Shown here one piece after another: positions 1 to 7,859 of a stretch of 20,633 nucleotides of DNA. The position numbers and the translations under genes were made by a program. Source of the DNA: DALYDP01 sp964541635 (GTDB taxonomy: Bacteria; Patescibacteriota; Gracilibacteria; Peribacterales; Peribacteraceae); the NCBI GenBank assembly GCA_964541635.1, contig CAZIQM010000017.1, positions 1-20,633 of the forward strand. The letters are read 5' to 3'. The notes under the pieces were generated by a model. That model was not told the origin of the DNA. It ran no database searches and saw only the letters and a list, made by a program, of their open reading frames with translations. Each line of letters begins with the position of its first letter. Position 1 is the stretch's first letter.

Positions 1-63
1 TCGCTCAAGGAAACGATTTAGCCCAGCAAATTACAAAAACTGAACAAAAAATTTGATCGAGGA

Positions 64-177
64 TTGTTCCCCCTCTCCGACACCTGCACCCTGGCCATCA
101 CCCACGGCATCGGCGAAACCTTCCTGCCCCTGCGGTTCTTCGCCCGGCCGGAGGTGCTGCTGCTGGAAACGCGGTGA
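64..177 (+). CDS. Short coding-like ORF or gene fragment, unknown function
   Basis: A 37-codon frame beginning at a TTG and ending at the TGA at 175-177. Nearly every codon ends in G or C, as in the real genes of this window, so the stretch looks translated. The peptide contains the run THGIGETFLPLRFFARPE, which I do not recognise. The same frame is closed upstream by a TAG at 19-21, and the 60 bases before the TTG are AT-rich and look intergenic. A possible -10 (TTTGAT, 52-57) lies 6 nt before the TTG, the same spacing as other promoters here, which would make this a small leaderless gene. It could equally be the tail of a gene disrupted by a frameshift or an assembly join near position 60. 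Its stop abuts that of the convergent gene; together they form the palindrome TGATCA. Confidence 0.35.
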   Translation: MFPLSDTCTLAITHGIGETFLPLRFFARPEVLLLETR

Positions 178-1653
178 TCAGATGTGCGTCTTCGGCGCGT
201 TGTCGTGCGACAGGTCGCCGTGCATCAGCTGGATGCGGCGCCAATGCTTACGCGAGAGCGAGACGATGCGGTTGATGCGGCCGTGCATCACTTCCCAGTG
301 CGGGTTCAGGCGCATCGTGCCCTCGACGCCCGGCACCGTGCGGGGCGATCCCTCGGCCGCCGGGTTGTAGTCGTGCGCGACCGGGGTGAATCCCCAATCG
401 TCCACGAATTTCCGGCGACTGCGCGGGTTGTCGGTCAGGTCCCTGCCCGCGCTGTGGGTGCGCATGCGGTGGTACAAGAGGAGGTTCGGATCCATGTCCA
501 AGTCGTACAAGCGGTACGCGAGCACGTGGTTCAACGCCGGGTTCGATTCGTTCATGTCCTGGAACATGAGCGCGCCCATGCGGTCCGCGGCGAACGGGAC
601 CGCCGCCTGGATGTCCTGGAAGAGGTCGACATGCTCGGCGTCGTGCAACAGCTCGTCGCGGATCTTCTCGAGCCCGACGCCGTACTTCATCGGGTGCCTC
701 TTGTCGCCCGCGACGCCCTTCCGGATGTAATCCTTCACGGTCTTGCGCTGGTGCGCCATGTGCTTGGAACCGTGCCGTGCGCGCAGCGACGTCGCGTAGG
801 CGAGCAGCCGCCCGTCGTCGCTCGACCGGAGCACGCGCCCCCAGAACCGCAGCCCCTTCGCGTCGTCCTGCTCGCCCCGCACCATCGCTTCGAACTCGCC
901 GTCTTTCGGGTCGTGGATGAACACCCCCTTCTGGAGGTCCTTCGCGAAGGCGGAAATTTTCTTTTGCTGCTCGATTTCGTCCGTTTCCCATGAACTGACG
1001 AGCAACGCGAGCATCTGCTCCGAGAGCAACCGGCGCCTGTACATCGCCAGGACGTCCTTCACGTCGTCCTGCCCGAGCGGCGCGTACTCCGCGTCGCGCA
1101 CTTCTTCGTAGAACGCACGCGTCGTCGACGGGTACGCCCGCTCGACGATGGCCTGGAGCTGCGGCATGTGGTCGTTCTCCCGGGGTTTGCCGTCGCCGTT
1201 TGCTTCCGGCGCGCCCTTCCACAACTTGTACGTCGTTTCCGCGGTCGTGTCGCTCAGCGATTGGCGCAGGTGCGTGTGGTCGTACCAGGCCTGCACCGCG
1301 CGGCCCACGGCGGACGACACGAGTCCCGTCATGCTCTCCAGCACGTCGGACACGGAATCGGTCGGCTCGCGCCGGAGGAAGTCGTCCATGATCTCGATGC
1401 CTTCGAAATGCGCCGCGTCGCGCGCGAGGCGGTACTGCAGACTGCGCCGCGCTTCCGCCGCGACCTCGCGGTCGACGCCGGGGCGCGAGGGATCGATCTC
1501 GCGGAGCGAGTCCTTGTGCAGCAGCGCGTCCAACGCCTCGGTCGCCTGGCGGATGATGTCCTGGACGACGAACGTGCCCCAGCTCTCGCGGAATTGCGCG
1601 AGCTGCGCCTGGTTAGCCGCCAGTTCTTGGCGGTGAACGATCGAAAGGTTCAT
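178..1653 (-). CDS. Hypothetical protein, 491 aa, orphan
   Basis: I do not recognise a family. The protein looks soluble, charged and mostly helical, with no signal peptide and no obvious membrane segment. An N-terminal stretch rich in Gln, Ala and Glu (about residues 8-70) suggests helical or coiled-coil structure. The C-terminal third has several aromatic and His/Arg-rich patches, for example HWRRIQLMHGDLSH near the end. No catalytic motif stands out. The frame is strongly GC-ended at third positions, which supports it over the opposite-strand frames. The ATG at 1653 is the only good start; a -10-like TACCTT lies 23 nt upstream at 1677-1682. It diverges from the RSH-EamA gene, with about 175 bp between the two start codons. 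The gene is very probably real; its function is unknown. Confidence 0.8.
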   Translation of the reverse strand: MNLSIVHRQELAANQAQLAQFRESWGTFVVQDIIRQATEALDALLHKDSLREIDPSRPGVDREVAAEARRSLQYRLARDAAHFEGIEIMDDFLRREPTDSVSDVLESMTGLVSSAVGRAVQAWYDHTHLRQSLSDTTAETTYKLWKGAPEANGDGKPRENDHMPQLQAIVERAYPSTTRAFYEEVRDAEYAPLGQDDVKDVLAMYRRRLLSEQMLALLVSSWETDEIEQQKKISAFAKDLQKGVFIHDPKDGEFEAMVRGEQDDAKGLRFWGRVLRSSDDGRLLAYATSLRARHGSKHMAHQRKTVKDYIRKGVAGDKRHPMKYGVGLEKIRDELLHDAEHVDLFQDIQAAVPFAADRMGALMFQDMNESNPALNHVLAYRLYDLDMDPNLLLYHRMRTHSAGRDLTDNPRSRRKFVDDWGFTPVAHDYNPAAEGSPRTVPGVEGTMRLNPHWEVMHGRINRIVSLSRKHWRRIQLMHGDLSHDNAPKTHI

Positions 1654-1676
1654 GGCCGGGGAAGCGTGGGGGCGCG

Positions 1677-1682
1677 AAGGTA
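1677..1682 (-). promoter_or_regulatory. Possible -10 element for the 491-aa orphan
   Basis: TACCTT on the minus strand, the same hexamer seen before the genes starting at 6144 and 14322. It lies 23 nt before the ATG. No convincing -35 is visible 16-18 nt upstream. Confidence 0.35.
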
Positions 1683-1789
1683 TAGGACCGACGATAAGGA
1701 GGGTTCGGGGACGCAGTCAACCGCTAAACGGGTCTTTCTCGCCGTTCCCTGAACGAAGCGGCAATTCCGATGGCGTCGGACAAAAAATC

Positions 1790-1817
1790 TGTTCAAAAAG
1801 GAAAGTTCCGGTAGACT
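1790..1817 (+). promoter_or_regulatory. Promoter of the RSH-EamA gene, near-leaderless
   Basis: -10 TAGACT (1812-1817), with a TGTTCA (1790-1795) 16 nt upstream as a possible -35. The predicted transcription start is close to 1824. This excludes the in-frame GTG at 1818 as the start codon and favours the ATG at 1830 with a leader of only a few nucleotides. Confidence 0.5.
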
Positions 1818-1829
1818 GTGCCTTACCCT

Positions 1830-4589
1830 ATGCAGTGGGAAGAATTCCGCTTCAACGTCCGGCATTTGCCCGAGACGGACCAAGCCGCCATCGCGCGGGC
1901 GTTCTCGCTCGGCGAAAAGGCGCACCGCGACCAGAAGCGCAAATCCGGCGAGCCGTACTTCACGCACCCCATCGCGGTGGCGCACATGCTCGCGGACCTC
2001 GGGGCCGACCGCGACACCATCATCGCGGGGCTCCTGCACGACACGGTGGAAGACACGCCGGTCACGATCGGGGAAATCGAACGCGAGTTCGGCCCCAGCG
2101 TGGCGCAGCTCATCGACGGCGTGACGAAACTCGAGAACGTCGACGTGGCCGACAAACCCGGCCTCGACCAACAGATCGAAACCCTGCGCAAGATGTTCAC
2201 GCTCATGCAGAAGGACGTGCGCATCATGGTCATCAAGCTCGCCGACCGCATGCACAACATGCAGACGATCGGGTTCCGGTCGCATGAAAAACAGATCAAG
2301 GTCGCGCGCGAAACGATGGACGTGTACGTGAAGATCGCCGACCGCCTGTGCATGCGCGACATGCAGAACGCACTCGAATCGCTCTGCATCGCCGTGCTCG
2401 AACCGGAGCTGCACGCGCGCCTCCACGAGCTGCGCACGGAACGCGAAGCGAAGGGCCAGCGCGTCGTCGCCGCGACGGCCGACCGCCTGCGCCGGAATTT
2501 CCCGGAGATGACGAACAGCGTCGAGTTCCTCTACGAACAAAAATCCTGGTACCGCCTGCGCGAACAACTGAAAGCGCACAGCGACCGCGTGACGGGCATG
2601 GCCACCATGGCGGTGGCGATCGTCTGCGACGACATCGACCGGTGCTACCGCCTCCTGGGGGCGCTCCACGGCGAGTGGCAGCGCGAAATCCTCTCGTTCC
2701 AGGATTTCATCAACTCGCCGATGGTCAACGGCTACCGCGGCCTGCACACGACCATCATCCTCGAGGACGGGACGCGCGTCCGCTGCAAGATCCGCACGAG
2801 GGAAATGCAGTCCTACGCGCACCGAGGCATCGCGGTCTTCTGCTTCGACAACAAAGCGCTCGGCCCGCTCGAGTACCTGCCGTGGACGCGGCAGATCGAC
2901 GCCATCGCGGCCGACACGAGCAACCGCAGCTCCGAATTCTGGGAAGGCCTCCAAAGCGACATCCTGGGATCGACCATCGTCGTCCACGGGCCGGACGACC
3001 GCACCGTCATGCTCCCCAGCGACGCGACGGTCCTCGACGCTGCCTTCTACCTGTTCGGGGACCTCGCCCTCCGCGCCACCGACGTCTACGTGAACGGCCA
3101 GGCGGCGGCGTTCGACGAGCAACTGCCGAACGCCTCGACCGTGAGCGCCAGCTTCTCGAAAACGCCCGTCGCGGACCTAGGCTGGCTCCGTTCGGTGCAC
3201 ACGGCAGTGGCGTCGGCGATCATCCGCAAGCACCTGAGCGCGGCGCCCCTGGCGGAAAAAATCGCCGTCGGCCGCGAGCTGTTCGACATCGCCGTGCAGC
3301 GCCTCATGCGCCTGCGCCTCGACGAAGTGGAACCGTCTCTCCTCGACGCGAGGATGCGGCGGTTGGGCCTGCGCACGCAAAACGAACTGTTCGAGGAACT
3401 CGCCGAGGGCAAGATGGACGCGGCCGAAGCGGCGACGCAGGTCTTCGCAGACCTGCGCAAGCAGCAGCGCGTCACGAGCCGCGCCGCGTCGTGGGTCCTG
3501 CGCGCGAGCGTGCCCCCGGAGTTAGAAGAGCGCGTCGTGCGCACCGCCCGCGCTTACCCGACCCTGCGCATCTCGACGAGCAACGCGAAGGGCAAGGCGA
3601 CCGTAAACGTCCGCCTGCGCGTGAACGAATCGCAGGCGAACGCGCTCGACGCGTCCCTCGCGTCGTTCCTCGCGCCGCACACGTGGTCCATCCGGCACCA
3701 AACGTCCTCGCGCGCCCTCACGATCGCGGTCGGGGTGCTCATTTCGCTCTGGGGACTCGACCCGGTCGTCGCGCGCACGCTGCTCACGAACGGCATGTCG
3801 CCCTACGAACTCACGTTCATCCGCGCGCTCACCTTCTTCGCGGCGTCGTCGATCCTCTACGGCGGCCAATCGTTCCTCTCGCGCGGGCAGCTCAAATGGC
3901 TCTCCCCGCTCAACCCCACGCTCATCCTCTCGGGCATGGCGCTCTTCGCCACCGCCCTCTGCTCGTACCTGGCGCTTTCGGGCGTCACGGCGACCGCGTA
4001 CATCCTGTGCATCATCGCCGGCCTGCTCTTCGCCACCCTCGTGCACGAGGCGTCGTCGCGCTCGCGCTGGCAGCACACCGCGGCGGCGTTGTTCATCACC
4101 AGTTCGGGCATCCTGCTGGCGGCGTTCACCCTCGGCTACACCGAAGAGGCCATCGCGGCGGGCATCGGCAGCGGCTTCGGGTTCGCGCTCTACTCCGAAC
4201 TGAGCCGTCGCTACCAGCAGGAAGGCGAAATCATCCGGGCCCGCTACCCGGCCTTCCTCTTCTGGATGTCGTGCGTGGGAGTCGTCCTGGCGATGTGCCT
4301 GCTGCCGCTCATCGACGTGCGGTCGATTTCCGCCCTGCACGCCGGCATGGCGACGCTGTTCGCGCTCGTGTTCTCGGTGCTGCCGTACAGCCTCTACTTC
4401 GAAATCTCGCGCCGCATGGAAACGAAGCTCCTCGACCGCTCGCTACCGCTCGTGACGATCATCGCCGTCGTCGGCGAAATCATCTTCAGCTTCTCGGCCG
4501 CGCCGCTCGTCGTCACCCCGGTCCTGCTCTTCTTCCTCTCGCACTTCTACGGCATGTTCCGCCGTCCGGCGGTCACTCCGGTTTCTTGA
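1830..4589 (+). CDS. RelA/SpoT-homologue (HD hydrolase with degenerate synthetase domain) fused to an EamA-type membrane domain
   Basis: This 919-aa protein joins stringent-response enzymology to a transporter-like membrane domain. Residues 1-180 are a SpoT-type HD domain with the expected metal and catalytic residues: H46 (FTHPIAVA), H70-D71 and E74-D75 (LLHDTVEDT), D139 (LADRMHN). It should hydrolyse (p)ppGpp. Residues 230-345 align with the synthetase domain (NGYRGLHTT, KIRTREMQSYAHRGIA), but the usual ExQxRT signature reads RCKIRT (R318, K320), so the catalytic Glu is missing and synthesis is unlikely. Residues about 390-445 look TGS-like and 555-620 perhaps ACT-like. From about residue 629 to the end are roughly ten hydrophobic helices of EamA/DMT type, with no stop or frame change at the join. 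The start is ATG 1830, based on the -10 at 1812-1817; GTG 1818 is the alternative. The 3' end overlaps the convergent orphan by 17 bp. Confidence 0.85.
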   Translation: MQWEEFRFNVRHLPETDQAAIARAFSLGEKAHRDQKRKSGEPYFTHPIAVAHMLADLGADRDTIIAGLLHDTVEDTPVTIGEIEREFGPSVAQLIDGVTKLENVDVADKPGLDQQIETLRKMFTLMQKDVRIMVIKLADRMHNMQTIGFRSHEKQIKVARETMDVYVKIADRLCMRDMQNALESLCIAVLEPELHARLHELRTEREAKGQRVVAATADRLRRNFPEMTNSVEFLYEQKSWYRLREQLKAHSDRVTGMATMAVAIVCDDIDRCYRLLGALHGEWQREILSFQDFINSPMVNGYRGLHTTIILEDGTRVRCKIRTREMQSYAHRGIAVFCFDNKALGPLEYLPWTRQIDAIAADTSNRSSEFWEGLQSDILGSTIVVHGPDDRTVMLPSDATVLDAAFYLFGDLALRATDVYVNGQAAAFDEQLPNASTVSASFSKTPVADLGWLRSVHTAVASAIIRKHLSAAPLAEKIAVGRELFDIAVQRLMRLRLDEVEPSLLDARMRRLGLRTQNELFEELAEGKMDAAEAATQVFADLRKQQRVTSRAASWVLRASVPPELEERVVRTARAYPTLRISTSNAKGKATVNVRLRVNESQANALDASLASFLAPHTWSIRHQTSSRALTIAVGVLISLWGLDPVVARTLLTNGMSPYELTFIRALTFFAASSILYGGQSFLSRGQLKWLSPLNPTLILSGMALFATALCSYLALSGVTATAYILCIIAGLLFATLVHEASSRSRWQHTAAALFITSSGILLAAFTLGYTEEAIAAGIGSGFGFALYSELSRRYQQEGEIIRARYPAFLFWMSCVGVVLAMCLLPLIDVRSISALHAGMATLFALVFSVLPYSLYFEISRRMETKLLDRSLPLVTIIAVVGEIIFSFSAAPLVVTPVLLFFLSHFYGMFRRPAVTPVS

Positions 4590-5625
4590 GGCGGGCGACC
4601 TTCACGTGCCAGTCGACGATGATGTGTTCGATCGCGGGATGGTCGACGGGAACGAGCGAACCGCGGCGGATCCAGGCGGTCTGGAATGCCTCGCAATCGA
4701 CACTGTTGAAGTGGTCGAAGACGGCGATGCTGCGGTCGTTGAGGATCGGCGCGATTTGCAGGTCGTTCTGGAGGCGCACCACTTCGCCCGATCCCTTCAT
4801 TTTGAAGCCTTGGATGCTCACGATCTCGGCGCCGATGAAGCGGATCGGGAATTCGCCGCGCGTGGGGTTGAGCTCGTGGACGATGTGCTGGATGCCCCTG
4901 TTCATGGCGGACGCAGCCATGCCGAGCTTGTGGACGTCGCGGTCGCTGGCGAGGTCGTCGAGGATCGCCGTCGCGTAGGGCATGCTCCGCATTTCCTCGA
5001 CCAAATCCTCGTCGTAAATCTGGTCCTTCCTCCAGGCGGGGGTGCGGCGGCCGCGGCGGCGCTTGGGCAACGCGATCACCGACTGCGACCGCTCCGCGGG
5101 CATCGGCACGTGGAACTGCGCGTCGGCGCACGACGAGAGCGTGAGGCGGCCGGGCGACTTCGGGTCGTCGATGCGCGCGAACGTTTCGGCGATCACGTAC
5201 CGCGGCGAGCCGTCGTCGTACACGGCCTCGAGGCGTTCGCGTTCGAATTCGTCGGTGTAGGGATACACGAAGATGCCGTGGGTGCGGACGTCGCCGCGCA
5301 GCGTGTCGAAGAACGCGCGGTGCTCGTCGGGATTCCCGTGGCGCGACATGAGCGCGTACGCGTGCGCCGCGATCTCGGGCGACCGGATGTGCGAGTTGTG
5401 GCGGGCGGCGAGGAACGGCGCGGCGGAAGGATCGCTGACGATGTTGGTTTTGACCTCGAGGACGTTGCGCATTTTGTCCTTCGCGCGCGCCGACAAATCG
5501 ACCACGCGGTTGGGATCGAACGAGCGCTCGACCGCCCGGTCGAGGATCTGTTTCAAACTCTCCGCGGGGTCGGAGGTCTTCGCGGAATCATCGCCGGCCG
5601 ATTCTCCGGGGTTATCGATGGGCAT
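4573..5625 (-). CDS. Hypothetical protein, 350 aa, orphan
   Basis: No family recognised. It looks like a soluble cytoplasmic protein with no signal peptide or membrane segment. The N-terminal 30 residues are polar and acidic, probably disordered. A basic run (KRRRGRRTPAWRKDQ, about residues 188-202) separates two more ordered halves and could be a linker or nucleic-acid-contacting patch. The C-terminal half has alternating hydrophobic stretches (PIRFIGAEIVSIQGF, IEHIIVDWHVKVARL) consistent with an alpha/beta fold. Codon third positions are GC-rich. The ATG at 5625 has a full upstream promoter. It is the last of three tandem minus-strand genes, each with its own promoter signal, and its end overlaps the RSH-EamA gene by 17 bp tail to tail. 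Function unknown. Confidence 0.8.
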   Translation of the reverse strand: MPIDNPGESAGDDSAKTSDPAESLKQILDRAVERSFDPNRVVDLSARAKDKMRNVLEVKTNIVSDPSAAPFLAARHNSHIRSPEIAAHAYALMSRHGNPDEHRAFFDTLRGDVRTHGIFVYPYTDEFERERLEAVYDDGSPRYVIAETFARIDDPKSPGRLTLSSCADAQFHVPMPAERSQSVIALPKRRRGRRTPAWRKDQIYDEDLVEEMRSMPYATAILDDLASDRDVHKLGMAASAMNRGIQHIVHELNPTRGEFPIRFIGAEIVSIQGFKMKGSGEVVRLQNDLQIAPILNDRSIAVFDHFNSVDCEAFQTAWIRRGSLVPVDHPAIEHIIVDWHVKVARLKKPE

Positions 5626-5643
5626 TGATCAAAAGGGGCCTCG

Positions 5644-5672
5644 ATCCTACAGAGGGAAATACATACCCGCAA
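5644..5672 (-). promoter_or_regulatory. Promoter of the 350-aa orphan
   Basis: On the minus strand, TTGCGG (5667-5672) and TAGGAT (5644-5649) are 17 nt apart. The -10 ends 18 nt before the ATG at 5625, giving a leader of about 10-12 nt with no Shine-Dalgarno sequence. Confidence 0.5.
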
Positions 5673-5700
5673 CATATTCCCGATTCTTTGCAAGACGGCC

Positions 5701-6144
5701 TCAGCCCACCATTTCGTCCAGGTCGGGGAAACCGTTTACGGGGCCGGACGGGGGCCCTCCCAGGACGCCGCGGAACTGCCTGCGCGAGTCCAAGGACATG
5801 CGGTACTTCTCCTCCAGTCGGTTGAGGGCGATGTTGATGAGCTCCTTGATGCGCGCGAGGCGGCTGACCATGTTGTGCGACTCCCCCGCGACGATGTTGA
5901 TGACTTCGCCCACGATCTCCTTGCGCGTGATCACGACGTCCGCGGGAAGGGCGCCCGGGGCCATGTAGTCGTTCCAGGGTTTGCCGCGCTCGGCGACGAC
6001 CATCTCCACGAGCTGGCGGATGCTGTCCGCGTCGGACAACGAAATGACCTCGACCGCGGAGAGGCGGTTGACGGGTGGGGTCACCGTGGATCCGACGTTT
6101 TCCAACCTCGGTTCGTCGCCGCTTCTGTCTTCTCCGAACAACAT
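5701..6144 (-). CDS. Hypothetical protein, 147 aa
   Basis: A small soluble protein of unknown family. It has a polar, Pro/Thr-containing N-terminus, then a helical region (about residues 35-125) with hydrophobic heptad-like spacing (IRQLVEMVVAER, VGEVINIVAGES, IKELINIALNRLEEKY), and a Gly/Pro-rich tail. The helical centre suggests an oligomerising or protein-binding role, which is inference. Two in-frame ATGs are possible, at 6150 and 6144. The -10 TACCTT at 6152-6157 lies 1 nt before the first and 7 nt before the second, so only 6144 could be present on a transcript from that promoter, as a leaderless start. If another promoter is used, the protein would be 149 aa. It sits between the M20 peptidase (upstream) and the 350-aa orphan (downstream), all on the same strand. 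Confidence 0.7.
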   Translation of the reverse strand: MLFGEDRSGDEPRLENVGSTVTPPVNRLSAVEVISLSDADSIRQLVEMVVAERGKPWNDYMAPGALPADVVITRKEIVGEVINIVAGESHNMVSRLARIKELINIALNRLEEKYRMSLDSRRQFRGVLGGPPSGPVNGFPDLDEMVG

Positions 6145-6151
6145 GGGCATG

Positions 6152-6157
6152 AAGGTA
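6152..6157 (-). promoter_or_regulatory. -10 element for the 147-aa gene, leaderless start
   Basis: TACCTT on the minus strand, 7 nt before the ATG at 6144. A perfect TTGACA lies further upstream (6196-6201), but it is about 38 nt from this -10, too far to pair with it. Confidence 0.45.
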
Positions 6158-6199
6158 GAATTTTCCAGAAATACTCTGGGCTATCCGAGCGGATTTGTC

Positions 6200-6226
6200 A
6201 AAAAAATACCCGCGTTTCCAGGGGCA
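6200..6226 (-). terminator. Possible intrinsic terminator of the M20 peptidase gene
   Basis: Read on the minus strand just after the peptidase stop, a short GC stem (about 5 pairs including a G-T, loop of about 10) is followed by a run of seven T. The stem is weak; the T run is the main evidence. Confidence 0.4.
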
Positions 6227-6229
6227 CTT

Positions 6230-7756
6230 TCAGGCTGTGGCAAGCTGCGCGAGGCCATCCGGATCGCGCAGCAATCGCATGATGGCGTGGCGCACCTGGG
6301 CCATGCTGTCGGCCGACAGCCACTCGTTGGGACTGTGCGAATGGTGTCCGACGGGCGGGATCGAAATGACGGCGCTCACGCTATCGACGAAGGGATCGTC
6401 GTCGGGATGGTCGAACTGCCTGTTGTTGAGCAGCTTCTGGCGCAGTTCGTCGGCGTAGAGATTTTCGTCGGCCACCGACTGCCCCCGCTCGCGGACGGCT
6501 TCCACCCCGGCCACTTTCGTGAGGATGTCATGGACGATCCCGATGGCGCGGTTCCGCGAGCGGTCGGGCATCGCGAACGGCGGGTACGATTGTTCGCCCT
6601 TGAACACGTCGAGTTTGGACTTGATCCCCCGCTCCGCCCACGCGCGGATTCCCCCGATGTGCGCGTGCACGGCCTTGAGTTTCTCGAGCGTGCTGCGGAC
6701 GCTGTTGGGCGGCACGATGTGCGCGTAGAACTTCGAATGGGTCTTGTTGACGTTCGTGTAGGAAACGTCCTTTCCCAACGCTCGGACGTAGTCCTCCGGA
6801 TCCTGACGGCCGTCCCATGGTTTCCATGAATCACCCGTCTGGATGCGCTCCCGCCCCAAGATGGGGTGGCTGCGAACGAGGCTGGTGAGCCGTTGCCCCC
6901 CGGCGTCGACGCCGTAGTCGAATCCGTGCGAATCTTCGCCGCTGAACACTTCTTCCATCCACGTCTGGAAACGGATGTACTCGCTCTGCGCGTTGGGAAG
7001 ATCGTGGATGGAACCGTGCCCGCGCGCCTCGTCCAACACCTCGAAGCTCGTGAAGAACCGCGCGCGTCCGGGCCGCGCGTCGATGTAACGCATCGCCTTA
7101 TCGCCGTCGGCCGGCATGGATTCCGTCGGCAACGGGCCGATTTCGCTCGAGAGGATCATGTCGACTTCTTCCATCCCGCCCCACTGCTCGATGACCGCGT
7201 TCGCGCCGAGCGACTGCGGCGCCTCCTCTCCGCGCGTGAAAACGGTGTAGAGGCGCATGTCGTCGGGCACGTACACGTCGGCCGTGATCGCGATGCTGTT
7301 CGCGACCGCCTGGCCTTCGTCCCACACGCCGACGCTCTCGATGCGGCCGTCCGCGTCGGGCTCGGCGCGCTGCTGCGTCGGATCGTACGACGCCCAGTCA
7401 GGCACGATCGTGTCGACGTGGTTCGGCATCATGACGGTGTAACCGGCGCGATGACGCGGGTGCAGGCTGCTCTTTTCGACGATGACCGCGGCGAGCTGTC
7501 CGTCGACTTTGATGTATTCGAAACGCACCGGCTGGAACTCCTTCTTGATGATGGCGTCGATCTGGCGTTCGTCGCGGTGGATCTTCGACAAAGCGCGCCG
7601 GCGTTGCTTCTCGTTCAGTTCGAGGCGTTGCCGGATCATGGGTTCGATCATCCCGAGGCGCTTGATCTGCCCCTCGATGGTATGGCCTTCCTGGGCGGTC
7701 AGCGCATCGAACTGTTCCAGGTCGAGCGGCGAGAGCGGGTCGTACGACTCGGGCAT
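6230..7756 (-). CDS. M20 family zinc metallopeptidase (ArgE/DapE/CPG2-like)
   Basis: A 508-aa protein whose motifs follow the M20 dinuclear-zinc peptidase order. H113 and D115 (MPNHVDTIVP) match the GHxDvvP motif. D146 (GVWDEGQAVAN) is the bridging Asp. E177-E178 (TRGEEAPQSLGA) are the catalytic Glu and a metal ligand. E205 (SSEIGP) is a likely further ligand. The last His (about 474, HHSHSPNEW) is followed by the typical PNE. The family hydrolyses amide bonds of peptides or acylated amino acids; the substrate here cannot be named. The first 80 residues are a charged helical extension not typical of the core, and the insert between about 210 and 440 is long, matching the position of the dimerisation domain. 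No signal peptide, so probably cytoplasmic. The ATG at 7756 is chosen over upstream frames because a full promoter ends 9 nt before it. It diverges from ileS. Confidence 0.8.
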   Translation of the reverse strand: MPESYDPLSPLDLEQFDALTAQEGHTIEGQIKRLGMIEPMIRQRLELNEKQRRRALSKIHRDERQIDAIIKKEFQPVRFEYIKVDGQLAAVIVEKSSLHPRHRAGYTVMMPNHVDTIVPDWASYDPTQQRAEPDADGRIESVGVWDEGQAVANSIAITADVYVPDDMRLYTVFTRGEEAPQSLGANAVIEQWGGMEEVDMILSSEIGPLPTESMPADGDKAMRYIDARPGRARFFTSFEVLDEARGHGSIHDLPNAQSEYIRFQTWMEEVFSGEDSHGFDYGVDAGGQRLTSLVRSHPILGRERIQTGDSWKPWDGRQDPEDYVRALGKDVSYTNVNKTHSKFYAHIVPPNSVRSTLEKLKAVHAHIGGIRAWAERGIKSKLDVFKGEQSYPPFAMPDRSRNRAIGIVHDILTKVAGVEAVRERGQSVADENLYADELRQKLLNNRQFDHPDDDPFVDSVSAVISIPPVGHHSHSPNEWLSADSMAQVRHAIMRLLRDPDGLAQLATA

Positions 7757-7765
7757 GGACCGTTG

Positions 7766-7794
7766 ATGATACGCACGGCCCGGACGATGTACAA
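7766..7794 (-). promoter_or_regulatory. Promoter of the M20 peptidase gene, near-leaderless
   Basis: On the minus strand, TTGTAC (7789-7794), a 17-nt spacer and TATCAT (7766-7771), with 9 nt between the -10 and the ATG at 7756. This is one of the clearest promoters in the window and fixes the start codon. Confidence 0.65.
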
Positions 7795-7843
7795 CAAACC
7801 ATGCACGAATCTTCCGCACGGTGCGCGACGAACCCGCGTGCGC

Positions 7844-7849
7844 TATCCT
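7844..7849 (+). promoter_or_regulatory. -10 element of ileS, near-leaderless
   Basis: TATCCT, 10 nt before the ATG at 7860. The -35 region is not recognisable. The position argues against the in-frame GTG at 7821, which lies upstream of this -10. Confidence 0.5.
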
Positions 7850-7859
7850 GACCCGGCAC

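Noticed and set aside
2348..4978. Long plus-strand frame (876 aa) overlapping the RSH-EamA gene
   Set aside because: Its translation is Arg/Pro/His-rich without domain structure, whereas the overlapping frame shows HD, synthetase-like and membrane domains.
6196..6201. Perfect TTGACA on the minus strand between the peptidase and the 147-aa gene
   Set aside because: No -10 lies 16-18 nt downstream, and the match overlaps the T run of the likely terminator. It is probably fortuitous.
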